NCBI GenBank assembly: GCA_030673265.1
Contig: DAOVJK010000053.1
Span: 1 to 13,273 of the forward strand
From: Pseudomonadota bacterium
GTDB taxonomy: Bacteria; Desulfobacterota; Desulfobulbia; Desulfobulbales; JAGXFP01
DNA length: 13,273 nt
Direction: 5' to 3'
The notes beneath the pieces were generated by a model. It saw only the letters and a program-made list of their open reading frames with translations. It did no database searches and was not told the DNA's origin. Position numbers and translations under genes: made by a program. Positions 1-7,623 of this stretch are shown in pieces (positions within the stretch are counted from its first letter, which is position 1; every line of letters starts with the position of its first letter).

Positions 1-1
1 C

Positions 2-877
<876 letters not shown>

Positions 878-917
878 CCTCCACACCCCGAAAAACCTGC
901 CTCGCTATTTGACAGCA

Positions 918-946
918 TCGACAAGGCCAAAGTCAGAAGCTATAAT
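918..946 (+). promoter_or_regulatory. Possible sigma-70 promoter in the eno-dksA-like gap
   Basis: TCGACA (918-923), a 17-base spacer and a perfect TATAAT (941-946). It could drive the DksA-like gene with a leader of about 225 bases. A second TATAAT lies at 1124-1129, but its best -35 (TTGAAT, 1099-1104) is 19 bases away. Both are pattern matches only. The rest of 878-1179 shows no recognisable coding remnant on either strand. Confidence 0.35.
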
Positions 947-1179
947 ATTGGCTAAGACCTTGAATCCTTCAAATCAAAGAGATTGACAAGTTATACGGCA
1001 CAAGATTTGGGAGGATAAACACAGCGCCATAAAGACTGAGCCTTCAACGATTATGATCATATTCTTTAATGTCTGGCAAAAACCTTAATTTTATTCTCTT
1101 GAATCATGGTCACCTTTTGGAGGTATAATCAGATAAGGTCGAAAGAAGAGCAAGAATAATCCCAGACAGGGGGTTGATC

Positions 1180-1551
1180 ATGATGGCTGAAAACAAACTG
1201 ATGCAGGTGAAGGAATTACTCCTCCGGCAACGGCTGGAGATCTTCCAGCGAAAGCAGCGGCTGGAAAATAATTGGGATGAATTGAGCGAGCGGGAGATCG
1301 AGATGGAGGAAACCGCCCAAAAGGGAGCCCTGGCCGAGATCTACGAGCAGCTCGACGAACAAGAACAGCAGGAGATTGAGACAATCGACCTGGCCCTGGA
1401 CAAGATCGACAGTGACAGCTACGGGATCTGCGAGGAATGCCTGAAACCGATCACCCCGGAACGACTGGCACTGCTTCCGGCGACACCTTACTGTATAGCC
1501 TGTTCGTTAAGCCAGGACAAGAGCCCGAAAGTTCCGCCAGCCAGCATCTGA
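1180..1551 (+). CDS. TraR/DksA-family zinc-finger transcription factor
   Basis: A 123-residue protein with a charged, Glu/Gln-rich N-terminal helical region (about residues 5-75, probably a coiled coil) followed by a DksA-type zinc finger. The four cysteines C84, C87, C105 and C108 have the family spacing C-x2-C-x17-C-x2-C. Proteins of this family enter the RNA polymerase secondary channel and change promoter output, often together with (p)ppGpp. This one is shorter than E. coli DksA (151 residues), and I do not see the DxxDxA motif of the DksA coiled-coil tip, so it may be a DksA-like paralogue. The start is set at ATG 1180: the purine tract CAGGGGG ends at 1173, six bases upstream. A TTG at 1174 is too close to that tract. 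ATG 1183 is also possible. Confidence 0.85.
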   Translation: MMAENKLMQVKELLLRQRLEIFQRKQRLENNWDELSEREIEMEETAQKGALAEIYEQLDEQEQQEIETIDLALDKIDSDSYGICEECLKPITPERLALLPATPYCIACSLSQDKSPKVPPASI

Positions 1552-1576
1552 CAGGAGCACCTTGTAATAAAACGCA

Positions 1577-1592
1577 GCGGCGTCATTGCCGC
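1577..1592 (+). other. Small stem-loop ahead of the BCAM0308-family gene
   Basis: GCGGC/GCCGC form a 5-bp perfect stem with a six-base loop, ending ten bases before the ribosome binding site at 1603-1608. No T-run follows, so it is not a convincing terminator. It may be a spacer structure between two cotranscribed genes. Confidence 0.3.
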
Positions 1593-1614
1593 GACAAAAC
1601 AAGAGAGGTTTGCC

Positions 1615-2097
1615 ATGGGTCAAAAAATGGGACGAAGAGATCGACTGATCAAGGAAGAACGTCACGATGCCTACCAGGAAAAAGGCAAATTACCGGAACC
1701 AACGGTCTGTCGCGAGTGCGGAGCTGTGTACATTGAGGGCCGCTGGTCATGGTGGGAGGCAACGGCGAAATCCCATGCCATCGTCTGTCCGGCCTGCCAA
1801 CGGATCAAGGATAAATTCCCAGCTGGTTATCTTGAAATAAAAGGCGCCTTTTTCGACAGCCATCGCGAGGAGATAGAAAATTTGATCCACAATATTGAGA
1901 AAAAGGAAAAGACAGAACATCCAATGGAGCGAATAATGGCCATCTCAGCGGCAGAAGGCCACACCCTGATAACAACCACCGGCATCCATCTGGCCAGGCG
2001 GCTTGGCGATGCCTTGAAGCATGCCTATCAGGGAGAGCTTGATTTCACTTACAGTGATGCGGCCAAAATCATTCGCCTGACCTGGAACCGGGCATAA
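1615..2097 (+). CDS. BCAM0308-family protein, putative zinc-binding, function unknown
   Basis: A 160-residue soluble protein with a basic N-terminus and two Cys pairs, C32-x2-C35 in VCRECGAVY and C58-x2-C61 in CPACQR, which look like a treble-clef or rubredoxin-like zinc site. Conserved-looking blocks follow: PAGYLEIKG, HREEIENLI, EHPMERIMAI, and a C-terminal TTTGIHLARRLGDAL / AYQGELDF segment that resembles an RNA-binding-type fold. I recognise the pattern as the BCAM0308 family, seen in proteobacteria and reminiscent of the zinc region of archaeal/eukaryotic NMD3. No function has been assigned as far as I know. ATG 1615 is preceded by GAGAGG at 1603-1608 with good spacing. It lies 63 bases after the DksA-like gene on the same strand, so cotranscription is likely. 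Confidence 0.75.
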   Translation: MGQKMGRRDRLIKEERHDAYQEKGKLPEPTVCRECGAVYIEGRWSWWEATAKSHAIVCPACQRIKDKFPAGYLEIKGAFFDSHREEIENLIHNIEKKEKTEHPMERIMAISAAEGHTLITTTGIHLARRLGDALKHAYQGELDFTYSDAAKIIRLTWNRA

Positions 2098-2236
2098 CAT
2101 CTCCCTTTTCATTGGCTTGATATATTTGATCCGCTGGGAGGTTGAGGATTTATTAAGGGGGGTTGCTGAAAGGGTCTTTAAAGAAATTCTCAAACATTTG
2201 CTTCCTTATAAACACGAAATGCCCCGGCATCGAAAA

Positions 2237-3577
2237 CTATGTTCGCCTGGCCCTTTCCTCAACAAGCTCGGCAAATTCATACTTATTGCCAAAATTGTCG
2301 TAGAGTTCTGCACCCGTCGCCTCAATATACTTTTCAAGCCTATGGATCTTATCCACAAGTTCGGTGAAGGAGGCAACAACCGCATTACCTTTTGCATGGA
2401 TTTTGACATCTTTCGCAACAATAGTCCTTCTGGCAACTACAACCAGACCGTCATCGCTAATGATCTCTGCTTGGTTGATATTGCACATCTTGTCGATTAT
2501 GGCATTTCTAACGGTGGAATTGTTAATGCTAAGATAATTCCTCTCCGTCTTACCCAACAATATTGAATCAAGAACTTCGGAGTTGCGCACTTCTACTCCC
2601 GGAGAAAAGATAGAGCCGTTTACGACAGAATTTTTCAGGGAAAATTTACCGGATGTAAAGTAGCTCAAATTATTGGAAGAATAGAAATTAGGATCTCCAA
2701 CTGAGCCGATAGGATTCATCCGATCGCCAAATATATCGGGATTCCTGTTCAGGAAAATTGACCGGCAGGTTTCGTACAGGGCCTTGGGTTCGCCAACATC
2801 GGCCCAAAATCCGTCAAAATTAAAAACTTGGACGTTAATTTGCCCCTCTTCAATCATATGGGGGATGATATCGCCGCCTATATCAAAATTAGATTTCCCT
2901 TCCCGTCCCCTTTGCTGATCGGCCTCAAGAATTCGTTGCCAAAGCCTGAGGGGTGCAAAATAGATCCCCATACTGGCATCAAACTCATCTTGGCCAGGCT
3001 GAAGTTCCGACTGCGAAGGTTTCTCAACAAATTTTCTAACCTTGGTACTCCCCTCCTCCGTTTCCAGGATCCCAAACCGGGAAGCCTCCTCGCGGGGAAC
3101 TTTTTGGGTAAAGACAATAAAGGTGTCATCGCCGTAGACTTCGGGAAAGATGCTAAAGAGTTTTTCGAAATCATAGGAATAGATATGATCTCCTGAAAGC
3201 CCCAAGACGTACTCGCGCTGATGCTTGGCCCCTATCTGCAGGGCGTCATAAAAGGCATCAGCGGTTCCTTTATAGCGTGTGGCATTATCCCGATTATGGT
3301 GGGGACCAATAACATCTATCTTTTTATAATGGCCAAATTCGCTACCGTACGTCTCTGCATAAAAGGCCTCCAGACTAAACGGCAGATACTGGCTTGCCAG
3401 CAAGACTTTGTCGATTCCGCAATTAAGTGCCGCCGAGGTTGAAAATGAGGCGAGCATGGTCGGGCCGACCATCACTGCCGGCTTAGTTCGATACAAAGTA
3501 AGGGGACCCAGACGACTGCCTTCTCCCCCAACCAGAACTACGGCCAAAACATTGTGAGCCCGAATATATGCAGACAC
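2237..3577 (-). CDS. GlgC-like sugar-1-phosphate nucleotidyltransferase
   Basis: A 446-residue protein of the ADP-glucose pyrophosphorylase type, which would make a nucleotide sugar from NTP and a sugar 1-phosphate. N-terminal nucleotidyltransferase domain: GGEGSRLGPLT loop near residue 17, KPAV near 32, YKGTADA, LSGDHIY, FGILETEE..VRKFVEKP, ASMGIY, and FWADVGEP near the domain end. The second half carries hexapeptide-like repeats of a left-handed beta-helix. The segment after KPAV is unusual: the FGG and IDFxLSN motifs of true GlgC are replaced by MVGPTML and ASFSTSAALNCG. The substrate is therefore uncertain and I give no symbol. Start: GTG 3577 sits five bases after AAGGGGG (3589-3583). 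The in-frame GTG at 3583 overlaps that tract. It converges on the 1615-2097 gene. Confidence 0.82.
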   Translation of the reverse strand: MSAYIRAHNVLAVVLVGGEGSRLGPLTLYRTKPAVMVGPTMLASFSTSAALNCGIDKVLLASQYLPFSLEAFYAETYGSEFGHYKKIDVIGPHHNRDNATRYKGTADAFYDALQIGAKHQREYVLGLSGDHIYSYDFEKLFSIFPEVYGDDTFIVFTQKVPREEASRFGILETEEGSTKVRKFVEKPSQSELQPGQDEFDASMGIYFAPLRLWQRILEADQQRGREGKSNFDIGGDIIPHMIEEGQINVQVFNFDGFWADVGEPKALYETCRSIFLNRNPDIFGDRMNPIGSVGDPNFYSSNNLSYFTSGKFSLKNSVVNGSIFSPGVEVRNSEVLDSILLGKTERNYLSINNSTVRNAIIDKMCNINQAEIISDDGLVVVARRTIVAKDVKIHAKGNAVVASFTELVDKIHRLEKYIEATGAELYDNFGNKYEFAELVEERARRT

Positions 3578-3638
3578 TCTCACCCCCTTGCTGTGGATTC
3601 AATCTACCTTGCCATGCCAGCCAACAAACACTACAACG

Positions 3639-3650
3639 ATTCTTAAGAAT
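3639..3650. promoter_or_regulatory. 12-bp perfect palindrome upstream of the GlgC-like gene
   Basis: ATTCTTAAGAAT is a perfect palindrome, flanked by CGAT-type bases that nearly extend it, about 62 bases upstream of the GTG start of the GlgC-like gene. It is a possible operator. The regulator is unknown and chance is not excluded in AT-rich sequence. Confidence 0.3.
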
Positions 3651-3661
3651 ATCGTCTCACG

Positions 3662-3932
3662 CTATTGTCTGAATATATCTGCTAAAAAGTTGCCAAGACA
3701 AATCCCTTAAGGCCAATCTCTTCTGATTATTCATCACTAAGCATCAAATAATATCATAGCAGGTACAGAGAAGGATAGGAACATCAGATTTTATGGGCAA
3801 AATCTCTGCCAAAAAATCCAACCCAGTCATGGTCGGCATCGTTTGCTCGGTAAATGTAAATATAAGATCGAGATTCAACGGAGTTCCCTGGGATACTACA
3901 AGGGCTTCTTATTGCTGATTTAAGCCGTAACA
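3662..3932 (-). pseudogene. Decayed response-regulator receiver (REC) domain
   Basis: The gap 3584-4001 has no intact gene, but its minus strand translates into a recognisable receiver domain. From 3908 downward one frame reads EALVVSQGTPLNLDLIFTF, then TEQTMPTMTGLDFLAEIL, then PIKSDVPILLCTCYDII before TGA at 3746-3744. This aligns with the common receiver pattern of the type FDLVITDQTMPNMTG...ILCTGYS. A shifted frame then gives IGLKGFVLATFLADIFRQ (from 3717), matching the usual GI+xFVMKP tail, with the conserved Lys lost (ATF for KP-). An in-frame TAA at 3911-3909 interrupts the N-terminal part, and the phospho-acceptor Asp position appears altered. The wording is typical of the C-terminal REC of hybrid sensor kinases. 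No kinase part is visible. Confidence 0.68.
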
Positions 3933-4001
3933 GGTAGAAAAAACGACTAAACCACAGTAAGCTGGCAACATATGACCACTAGAAAAGTTTAATTAATCAA
4001 C

Positions 4002-5234
4002 TTAAACATCCCTCGCCATAAAATCTTTATACCTGAGCAGAATCTGCAGAGCCGGTCTGATGAGGATGGTACCCACCAGGGCGCCTGTAGCTAATATCCC
4101 CAGCGTAATAAAGATCTCTGTTAAACTTGGAAAGTAATCGACAACCTCTCCCATGGGCGAAGGTACGAAGCCGGGGATGATGAGGCCAAAGCCTTTTTCG
4201 ATCCAAATCCCGCTAAAAAGACAGGTAGCAGCGACCACCAAGTAGCTGGATTTACCTTTGCTCGGATCGAATGCGAACATCAGGGTGCCGAGAATATTGA
4301 GAAAGATAGCGGTCCAGATCCATGGAACCAGCGAGTTATGACCTTCCAGGCCAAAAAACAAATATTGGGCCGAAAGGCTGTGATGGGTAAAAGTATAAAA
4401 CTCTTTAAAAACTTCTGAAAACAACATGATCAGGTTGATAACCGCCGCCACCACAATAATTCTTTTCAGCTTCAGAAAAATTTTTCCATCAACCTGGTAA
4501 GCCGTATTTTCCTTGATCGCAATCAGCACCATCATGATCACCGCAGGGCCGGCGGCAAAAGCTGAGGCCAGAAATCTGGGGCCAAGCAGGGGATTGTTCC
4601 AGAATGGCCGAGCCGGTAAACCCTGGTAGAGAAAAGCGGTGACCATATGGATAGAAACCGCCCAGAAGATGGACAGGAATATAAATGGCCGGTATTTCCA
4701 ACCGACTGGTTCCCGGTTGTGGTAATTGCACCAGAGAATGTAAAGCGGCACCAGGGTATTAAGGGCAAGATAACCGTTTAAGACCAGAACGTCCCAGGCG
4801 AGGATTGAAGACGGCCAGTTGAAGAGCCCGATCCCGGGGATCAGATGCCAAACCTTCAATGGCCCCCCCATGTCTACCGTAATAAACATCAGACACATCA
4901 CCAGAGCGCCTACCGCAACACCTTCACCGATGATAACAATTCCGTGAAAATCTTTGTCCTTGTAGACATATGCGGGCAGGATCAACATAACCGCTGCTGC
5001 GGCAACACCAACAAAGAAAGTGAAATTGGAAATATAAAGCCCCCAACTTACGATATTTGACATGCCGGTTACGATCAAACCTTCCCGGAATTGATGAAAA
5101 TAGGCAACACCACCCACTCCCATCACTACAAACAAGGTGACAAGATAAATCCTGAATGCGGGTCCCCCTGTCAGAGACCAGCGCAGGCAGTCTGACAAGA
5201 AAGCTGCTATTCCTTTGTTCGGGCTTGTCGTCAT
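4002..5234 (-). CDS. NrfD/DsrP-type integral membrane quinol-binding subunit
   Basis: A 410-residue, very hydrophobic protein with about ten predicted membrane helices (roughly residues 26-46, 58-82, 97-120, 135-160, 183-206, 222-243, 258-276, 305-322, 332-354, 370-392). It belongs to the NrfD/PsrC/HybB/DsrP superfamily, whose members exchange electrons between the quinone pool and a periplasmic ferredoxin subunit and carry no haem. Here it should oxidise menaquinol and reduce the four-cluster protein encoded just upstream. Length and helix count fit the ten-helix DsrP/HybB branch better than eight-helix PsrC. ATG 5234 is preceded by GAGGAAAG at good spacing. It is last in the nap operon, 128 bases after the ferredoxin gene, an unusually long gap for this operon. 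No clear terminator hairpin follows. Confidence 0.9.
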   Translation of the reverse strand: MTTSPNKGIAAFLSDCLRWSLTGGPAFRIYLVTLFVVMGVGGVAYFHQFREGLIVTGMSNIVSWGLYISNFTFFVGVAAAAVMLILPAYVYKDKDFHGIVIIGEGVAVGALVMCLMFITVDMGGPLKVWHLIPGIGLFNWPSSILAWDVLVLNGYLALNTLVPLYILWCNYHNREPVGWKYRPFIFLSIFWAVSIHMVTAFLYQGLPARPFWNNPLLGPRFLASAFAAGPAVIMMVLIAIKENTAYQVDGKIFLKLKRIIVVAAVINLIMLFSEVFKEFYTFTHHSLSAQYLFFGLEGHNSLVPWIWTAIFLNILGTLMFAFDPSKGKSSYLVVAATCLFSGIWIEKGFGLIIPGFVPSPMGEVVDYFPSLTEIFITLGILATGALVGTILIRPALQILLRYKDFMARDV

Positions 5235-5287
5235 AGGGCTTTCCTCATTTTTAGTGCCTTATAAGTTGCGTTGCGGTATTTTTATGC

Positions 5288-5330
5288 TTGGTAGCAGGGT
5301 AACAGCAGCTAACGATCCACACCCTGCCAA
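5288..5330 (-). other. Intra-operon stem-loop before the NrfD-type gene
   Basis: GCAGGGT (5294-5300) and ACCCTGC (5321-5327) form a perfect 7-bp stem around a 20-base loop, extended by TTG/CAA beyond a three-base bulge. It lies in the 128-base gap between the ferredoxin and NrfD-type genes. No U-tract follows on the minus strand, so an mRNA-stability or processing element is likelier than a terminator. Confidence 0.45.
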
Positions 5331-5362
5331 AACTAAGTAACGTGGACCATCGTTTTGAAGTG

Positions 5363-6325
5363 TCAGTCCATGAAATACCAGAATTTCGGATCAGTACCCA
5401 ACTCCTCTTTGAATCGAAAAACCTTTTTGTTCTCCAGAACAAAACGAATTTCACTGTCCGGATCCAGCAGGTTGCCAAAGACTCTGGAACCGGTAGGACA
5501 GGCCTCAGCACAGGCCGGCAGCTTGCCATCGCGGGTTCTCTGAATGCAAAAGGTGCATTTTTCCATAACACCTTTCATGCGCATGCGGTTGCCCAGATAA
5601 TGCTGCTTTTTGGTAATCTCTTCTCTCGGAACCTCGGGTTCACCCCAGTTAAATCGCCGCCCCCAATATGGACAGGCCGCCAGACAATAGCGGCAGCCGA
5701 TGCACCAGTCATAATCAACAACAACGATCCCGTCAGGCTCTTGCCAGGTGGCTTTGGTCGGGCAGGCTTTTATGCAGGGGGCATTTTCACAATGGAAACA
5801 TTGCACCCCCATGTAAAATTTATTATCCACCGGCACTTCATGGAAGTATTTGCCCTCGCCTGAAGTCGGGTCCAGTTGGCCTGGCTCCATTTCAAAAAGG
5901 CGGATATATTGGGTCTTGGACTTGCGATCCAGATTATTTTCTTTGACGCACGCTTCCACGCAGTCCATATATCCCTTACAACGGGAAATATTGAAGGCAT
6001 AACCGTAGAGCACTCTTTCCAAGGGCTCCTGAGTGGAAACCTTTACATCCAGGTCATAGCGAAGCTTAGCCAGTTTTTCGAGGCGGGCGACGGTCTCGTC
6101 CTTTTCTTCCTGGGTCATCAAACGGTAGTTGGTCTTAAAGTACTCCTCCCATTTCAGCCCCATTTCCTCTGCCGTTGCCGAATCGCCACAGCCGCCGGTT
6201 ACCAGCCCGGCAGAACCGGCCGCAGCAGCTAGGGACAACCCCTTCATAAACGACCGGCGAGTACTTTTCCGCTTGATCGGGTCGTCCTTTTTTATCTGGC
6301 CTTCTTCTTTGTTCCTGTTATCCAT
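5363..6325 (-). CDS. Tat-exported ferredoxin with four Fe-S cluster sites (NrfC/DsrO/HybA-like)
   Basis: A 320-residue periplasmic electron-transfer subunit. The N-terminus carries a twin-arginine signal (TRRSFMKGL, Arg 23-24, then an Ala/Gly-rich hydrophobic stretch ending near C46, a possible but non-canonical lipobox). Four cysteine groups follow: C116/Y119/C122/C126; C176, C179, C184, C188; C208, C211, C214, C218; and C257, C260, C272, C276 with the long C-x11-C insertion typical of this family. Such proteins sit on an NrfD-type membrane partner, here the next gene. The first group has Tyr where the second Cys is expected, so that site may hold a [3Fe-4S] or altered cluster. The gap from the preceding cytochrome gene is seven bases. 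The Shine-Dalgarno (AGG) is weak, suggesting translational coupling. It is not a typical NapG. Confidence 0.88.
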   Translation of the reverse strand: MDNRNKEEGQIKKDDPIKRKSTRRSFMKGLSLAAAAGSAGLVTGGCGDSATAEEMGLKWEEYFKTNYRLMTQEEKDETVARLEKLAKLRYDLDVKVSTQEPLERVLYGYAFNISRCKGYMDCVEACVKENNLDRKSKTQYIRLFEMEPGQLDPTSGEGKYFHEVPVDNKFYMGVQCFHCENAPCIKACPTKATWQEPDGIVVVDYDWCIGCRYCLAACPYWGRRFNWGEPEVPREEITKKQHYLGNRMRMKGVMEKCTFCIQRTRDGKLPACAEACPTGSRVFGNLLDPDSEIRFVLENKKVFRFKEELGTDPKFWYFMD

Positions 6326-6332
6326 AAGAGAC

Positions 6333-6950
6333 CTATTCGTCTAGAGGCAAAGAGTACGTTTCCGGCATTTTTTTGGCAAAGGCCGGAGAGTGAGGGTTGT
6401 GGCAGCTGGTACAGTTTCGCACCACCCGCTCACCAGCCCAGTAAGTTTCGCGTTTGCCATGGGCACCGCCTATCCAGTCGCGCTTTTGCCGGAAATGACA
6501 TTTACCGCACAGTTGATAGCTGTGGTCGAAATCAATTTTACGCCCTTGCGAGTCAACCAGAAAATCGCGTTCTTTTTCATGATGACATTCAATGCAAATC
6601 AGCGCATCACCAGCTCGACCATGGTTAATCCTTATATCACTATGGGTGAACAAAACCCCATCCTGAGCCAGCATAGGCTTCTCGGTGTGACAGACACTGC
6701 AGCGGAAACGGCTTATAAATTCTTTCCGGGCAAGAACTCTGAACTCACCGCCCTGATAAGACTCTTTTGCTGCCACCGTTTTAAGGGTGAGTTGTTGAAC
6801 AGACTCAATCTCCATACTATCGAAAGGTTCCTCGGCGCCATGAATCCTCTCCAGAACAGATCCCTGCCCCGCCATAACCGCAGGGCATGTCAACAGAGCC
6901 GCTCCCAGCAAGAGAAAAAACAGACCTGAACCATAGGCTAATATCTTCAT
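6333..6950 (-). CDS. Periplasmic tetrahaem cytochrome c
   Basis: A 205-residue secreted cytochrome with a Sec signal peptide (MKILAYGSG, hydrophobic core, cleavage probably after AVMA, about residue 27). Four CxxCH haem sites: C84-H88 (CSVCH), C119-H123 (CIECH), C148-H152 (CGKCH) and C180-H184 (CTSCH). Extra histidines in HSDIRINH, CHH, FDHSY and GAHGKR could be the distal axial ligands. The C-terminal GAHGKR...CTSCHNPHSPAF pattern recurs, as I recall it, in small cytochromes encoded next to ferredoxin/NrfD membrane modules. Its place between the NapB-like and ferredoxin genes suggests a link from the Fe-S subunit to the NapA side, analogous to Desulfovibrio NapM, though orthology is not shown. 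Start: an upstream-extended frame exists, but the signal peptide fixes ATG 6950, seven bases after the previous stop. Confidence 0.85.
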   Translation of the reverse strand: MKILAYGSGLFFLLLGAALLTCPAVMAGQGSVLERIHGAEEPFDSMEIESVQQLTLKTVAAKESYQGGEFRVLARKEFISRFRCSVCHTEKPMLAQDGVLFTHSDIRINHGRAGDALICIECHHEKERDFLVDSQGRKIDFDHSYQLCGKCHFRQKRDWIGGAHGKRETYWAGERVVRNCTSCHNPHSPAFAKKMPETYSLPLDE

Positions 6951-6957
6951 AATGGCT

Positions 6958-7623
6958 CTATTGTCCCGGTTCTTGGTTTCGCTGAAACTCTTTTTTGAGT
7001 CCAGAGGTAGCCATAGACACATGGCACTGGCGGCAATTGCCACGAGAAGCATGTTCAACCCGGATTTCGGCCACGGCAGCCGGACCGGCATGGCAGGCTA
7101 AGCAATCTTTCCGGAGCTGCAAGCTGTGGGGAATTGCCGGCGGTGAGCCACCCAGTTGAGATCTTCCCAGTCTGGGAGGACTGATCGATTGCCAATCGAT
7201 TTCGACAAAAAGATCTTCTGTCCGCCGGGGCACATGACATTGAAAACAACTCTCATTTTCCGGATGCGGGGTGACAGGTGCATAAGCATCCTGCCCAGCA
7301 TCATAGCCTCCCCTGCCGTGACAGGCGAGACAGTTGGAATTATCATCCTTATAGAAAAACGGTACCGCATGGGGAATGCGGGGTGGTGACCCCGGATATT
7401 GGCGGAGTTCGTAAAAGGTGTTCAAATTCCGCCTGCCGTCGGTTCCGGTCAGCGCCGCCAACGAGGTATCGTTATATCTGTTAAAGATCTTTTCGCCATC
7501 TGAATCAAAGCCTTGGGGGATATCAGGCGCGCCAGCTACCGGCAGTGCCATAAAGGCTCCGAATAAGCAGATAGCGGCAAAACTGAAAACAAATCTGCCG
7601 ATATTTTTATCTGCTTTTTTCAT
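6958..7623 (-). CDS. NapB-like tetrahaem cytochrome with tandemly duplicated dihaem unit
   Basis: A 221-residue secreted cytochrome, probably the electron-transfer partner of NapA. Signal peptide about residues 1-31. Four CxxCH sites: C98-H102, C126-H130, C174-H178 and C197-H201. NapB normally has two haems and the signature PPxIPH...CxxCH...H...CxxCHVP. Here the signature occurs twice: GSPPRIPHAV (78-87), CLACH, TPH, CFQCHVP, then GGSPPAIPHSL (158-168), CLACH, VEH, CRQCHVS. Each half keeps a candidate distal His (H85, H120; H166, H191). The sequence therefore suggests an internal duplication giving a four-haem NapB. Its ATG overlaps the napA stop by one base (TGATG, 7625-7621), with GGAGAAAG inside napA as the ribosome binding site, indicating translational coupling and likely matched amounts. 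Confidence 0.82.
   Translation of the reverse strand: MKKADKNIGRFVFSFAAICLFGAFMALPVAGAPDIPQGFDSDGEKIFNRYNDTSLAALTGTDGRRNLNTFYELRQYPGSPPRIPHAVPFFYKDDNSNCLACHGRGGYDAGQDAYAPVTPHPENESCFQCHVPRRTEDLFVEIDWQSISPPRLGRSQLGGSPPAIPHSLQLRKDCLACHAGPAAVAEIRVEHASRGNCRQCHVSMATSGLKKEFQRNQEPGQ

Noticed and set aside
909..946. Promoter TTGACA (909-914) with TATAAT (941-946)
   Set aside because: The spacer is 26 bases. The TCGACA at 918-923 with 17 bases was preferred.
2117..2566. 149-codon plus-strand frame over the end of the GlgC-like gene
   Set aside because: Lies opposite the beta-helix coding part of the real gene. No domain and no ribosome binding site.
5342..5863. 173-codon frame antisense to the ferredoxin gene
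   Set aside because: Shadow of a strongly supported gene. No family resemblance.
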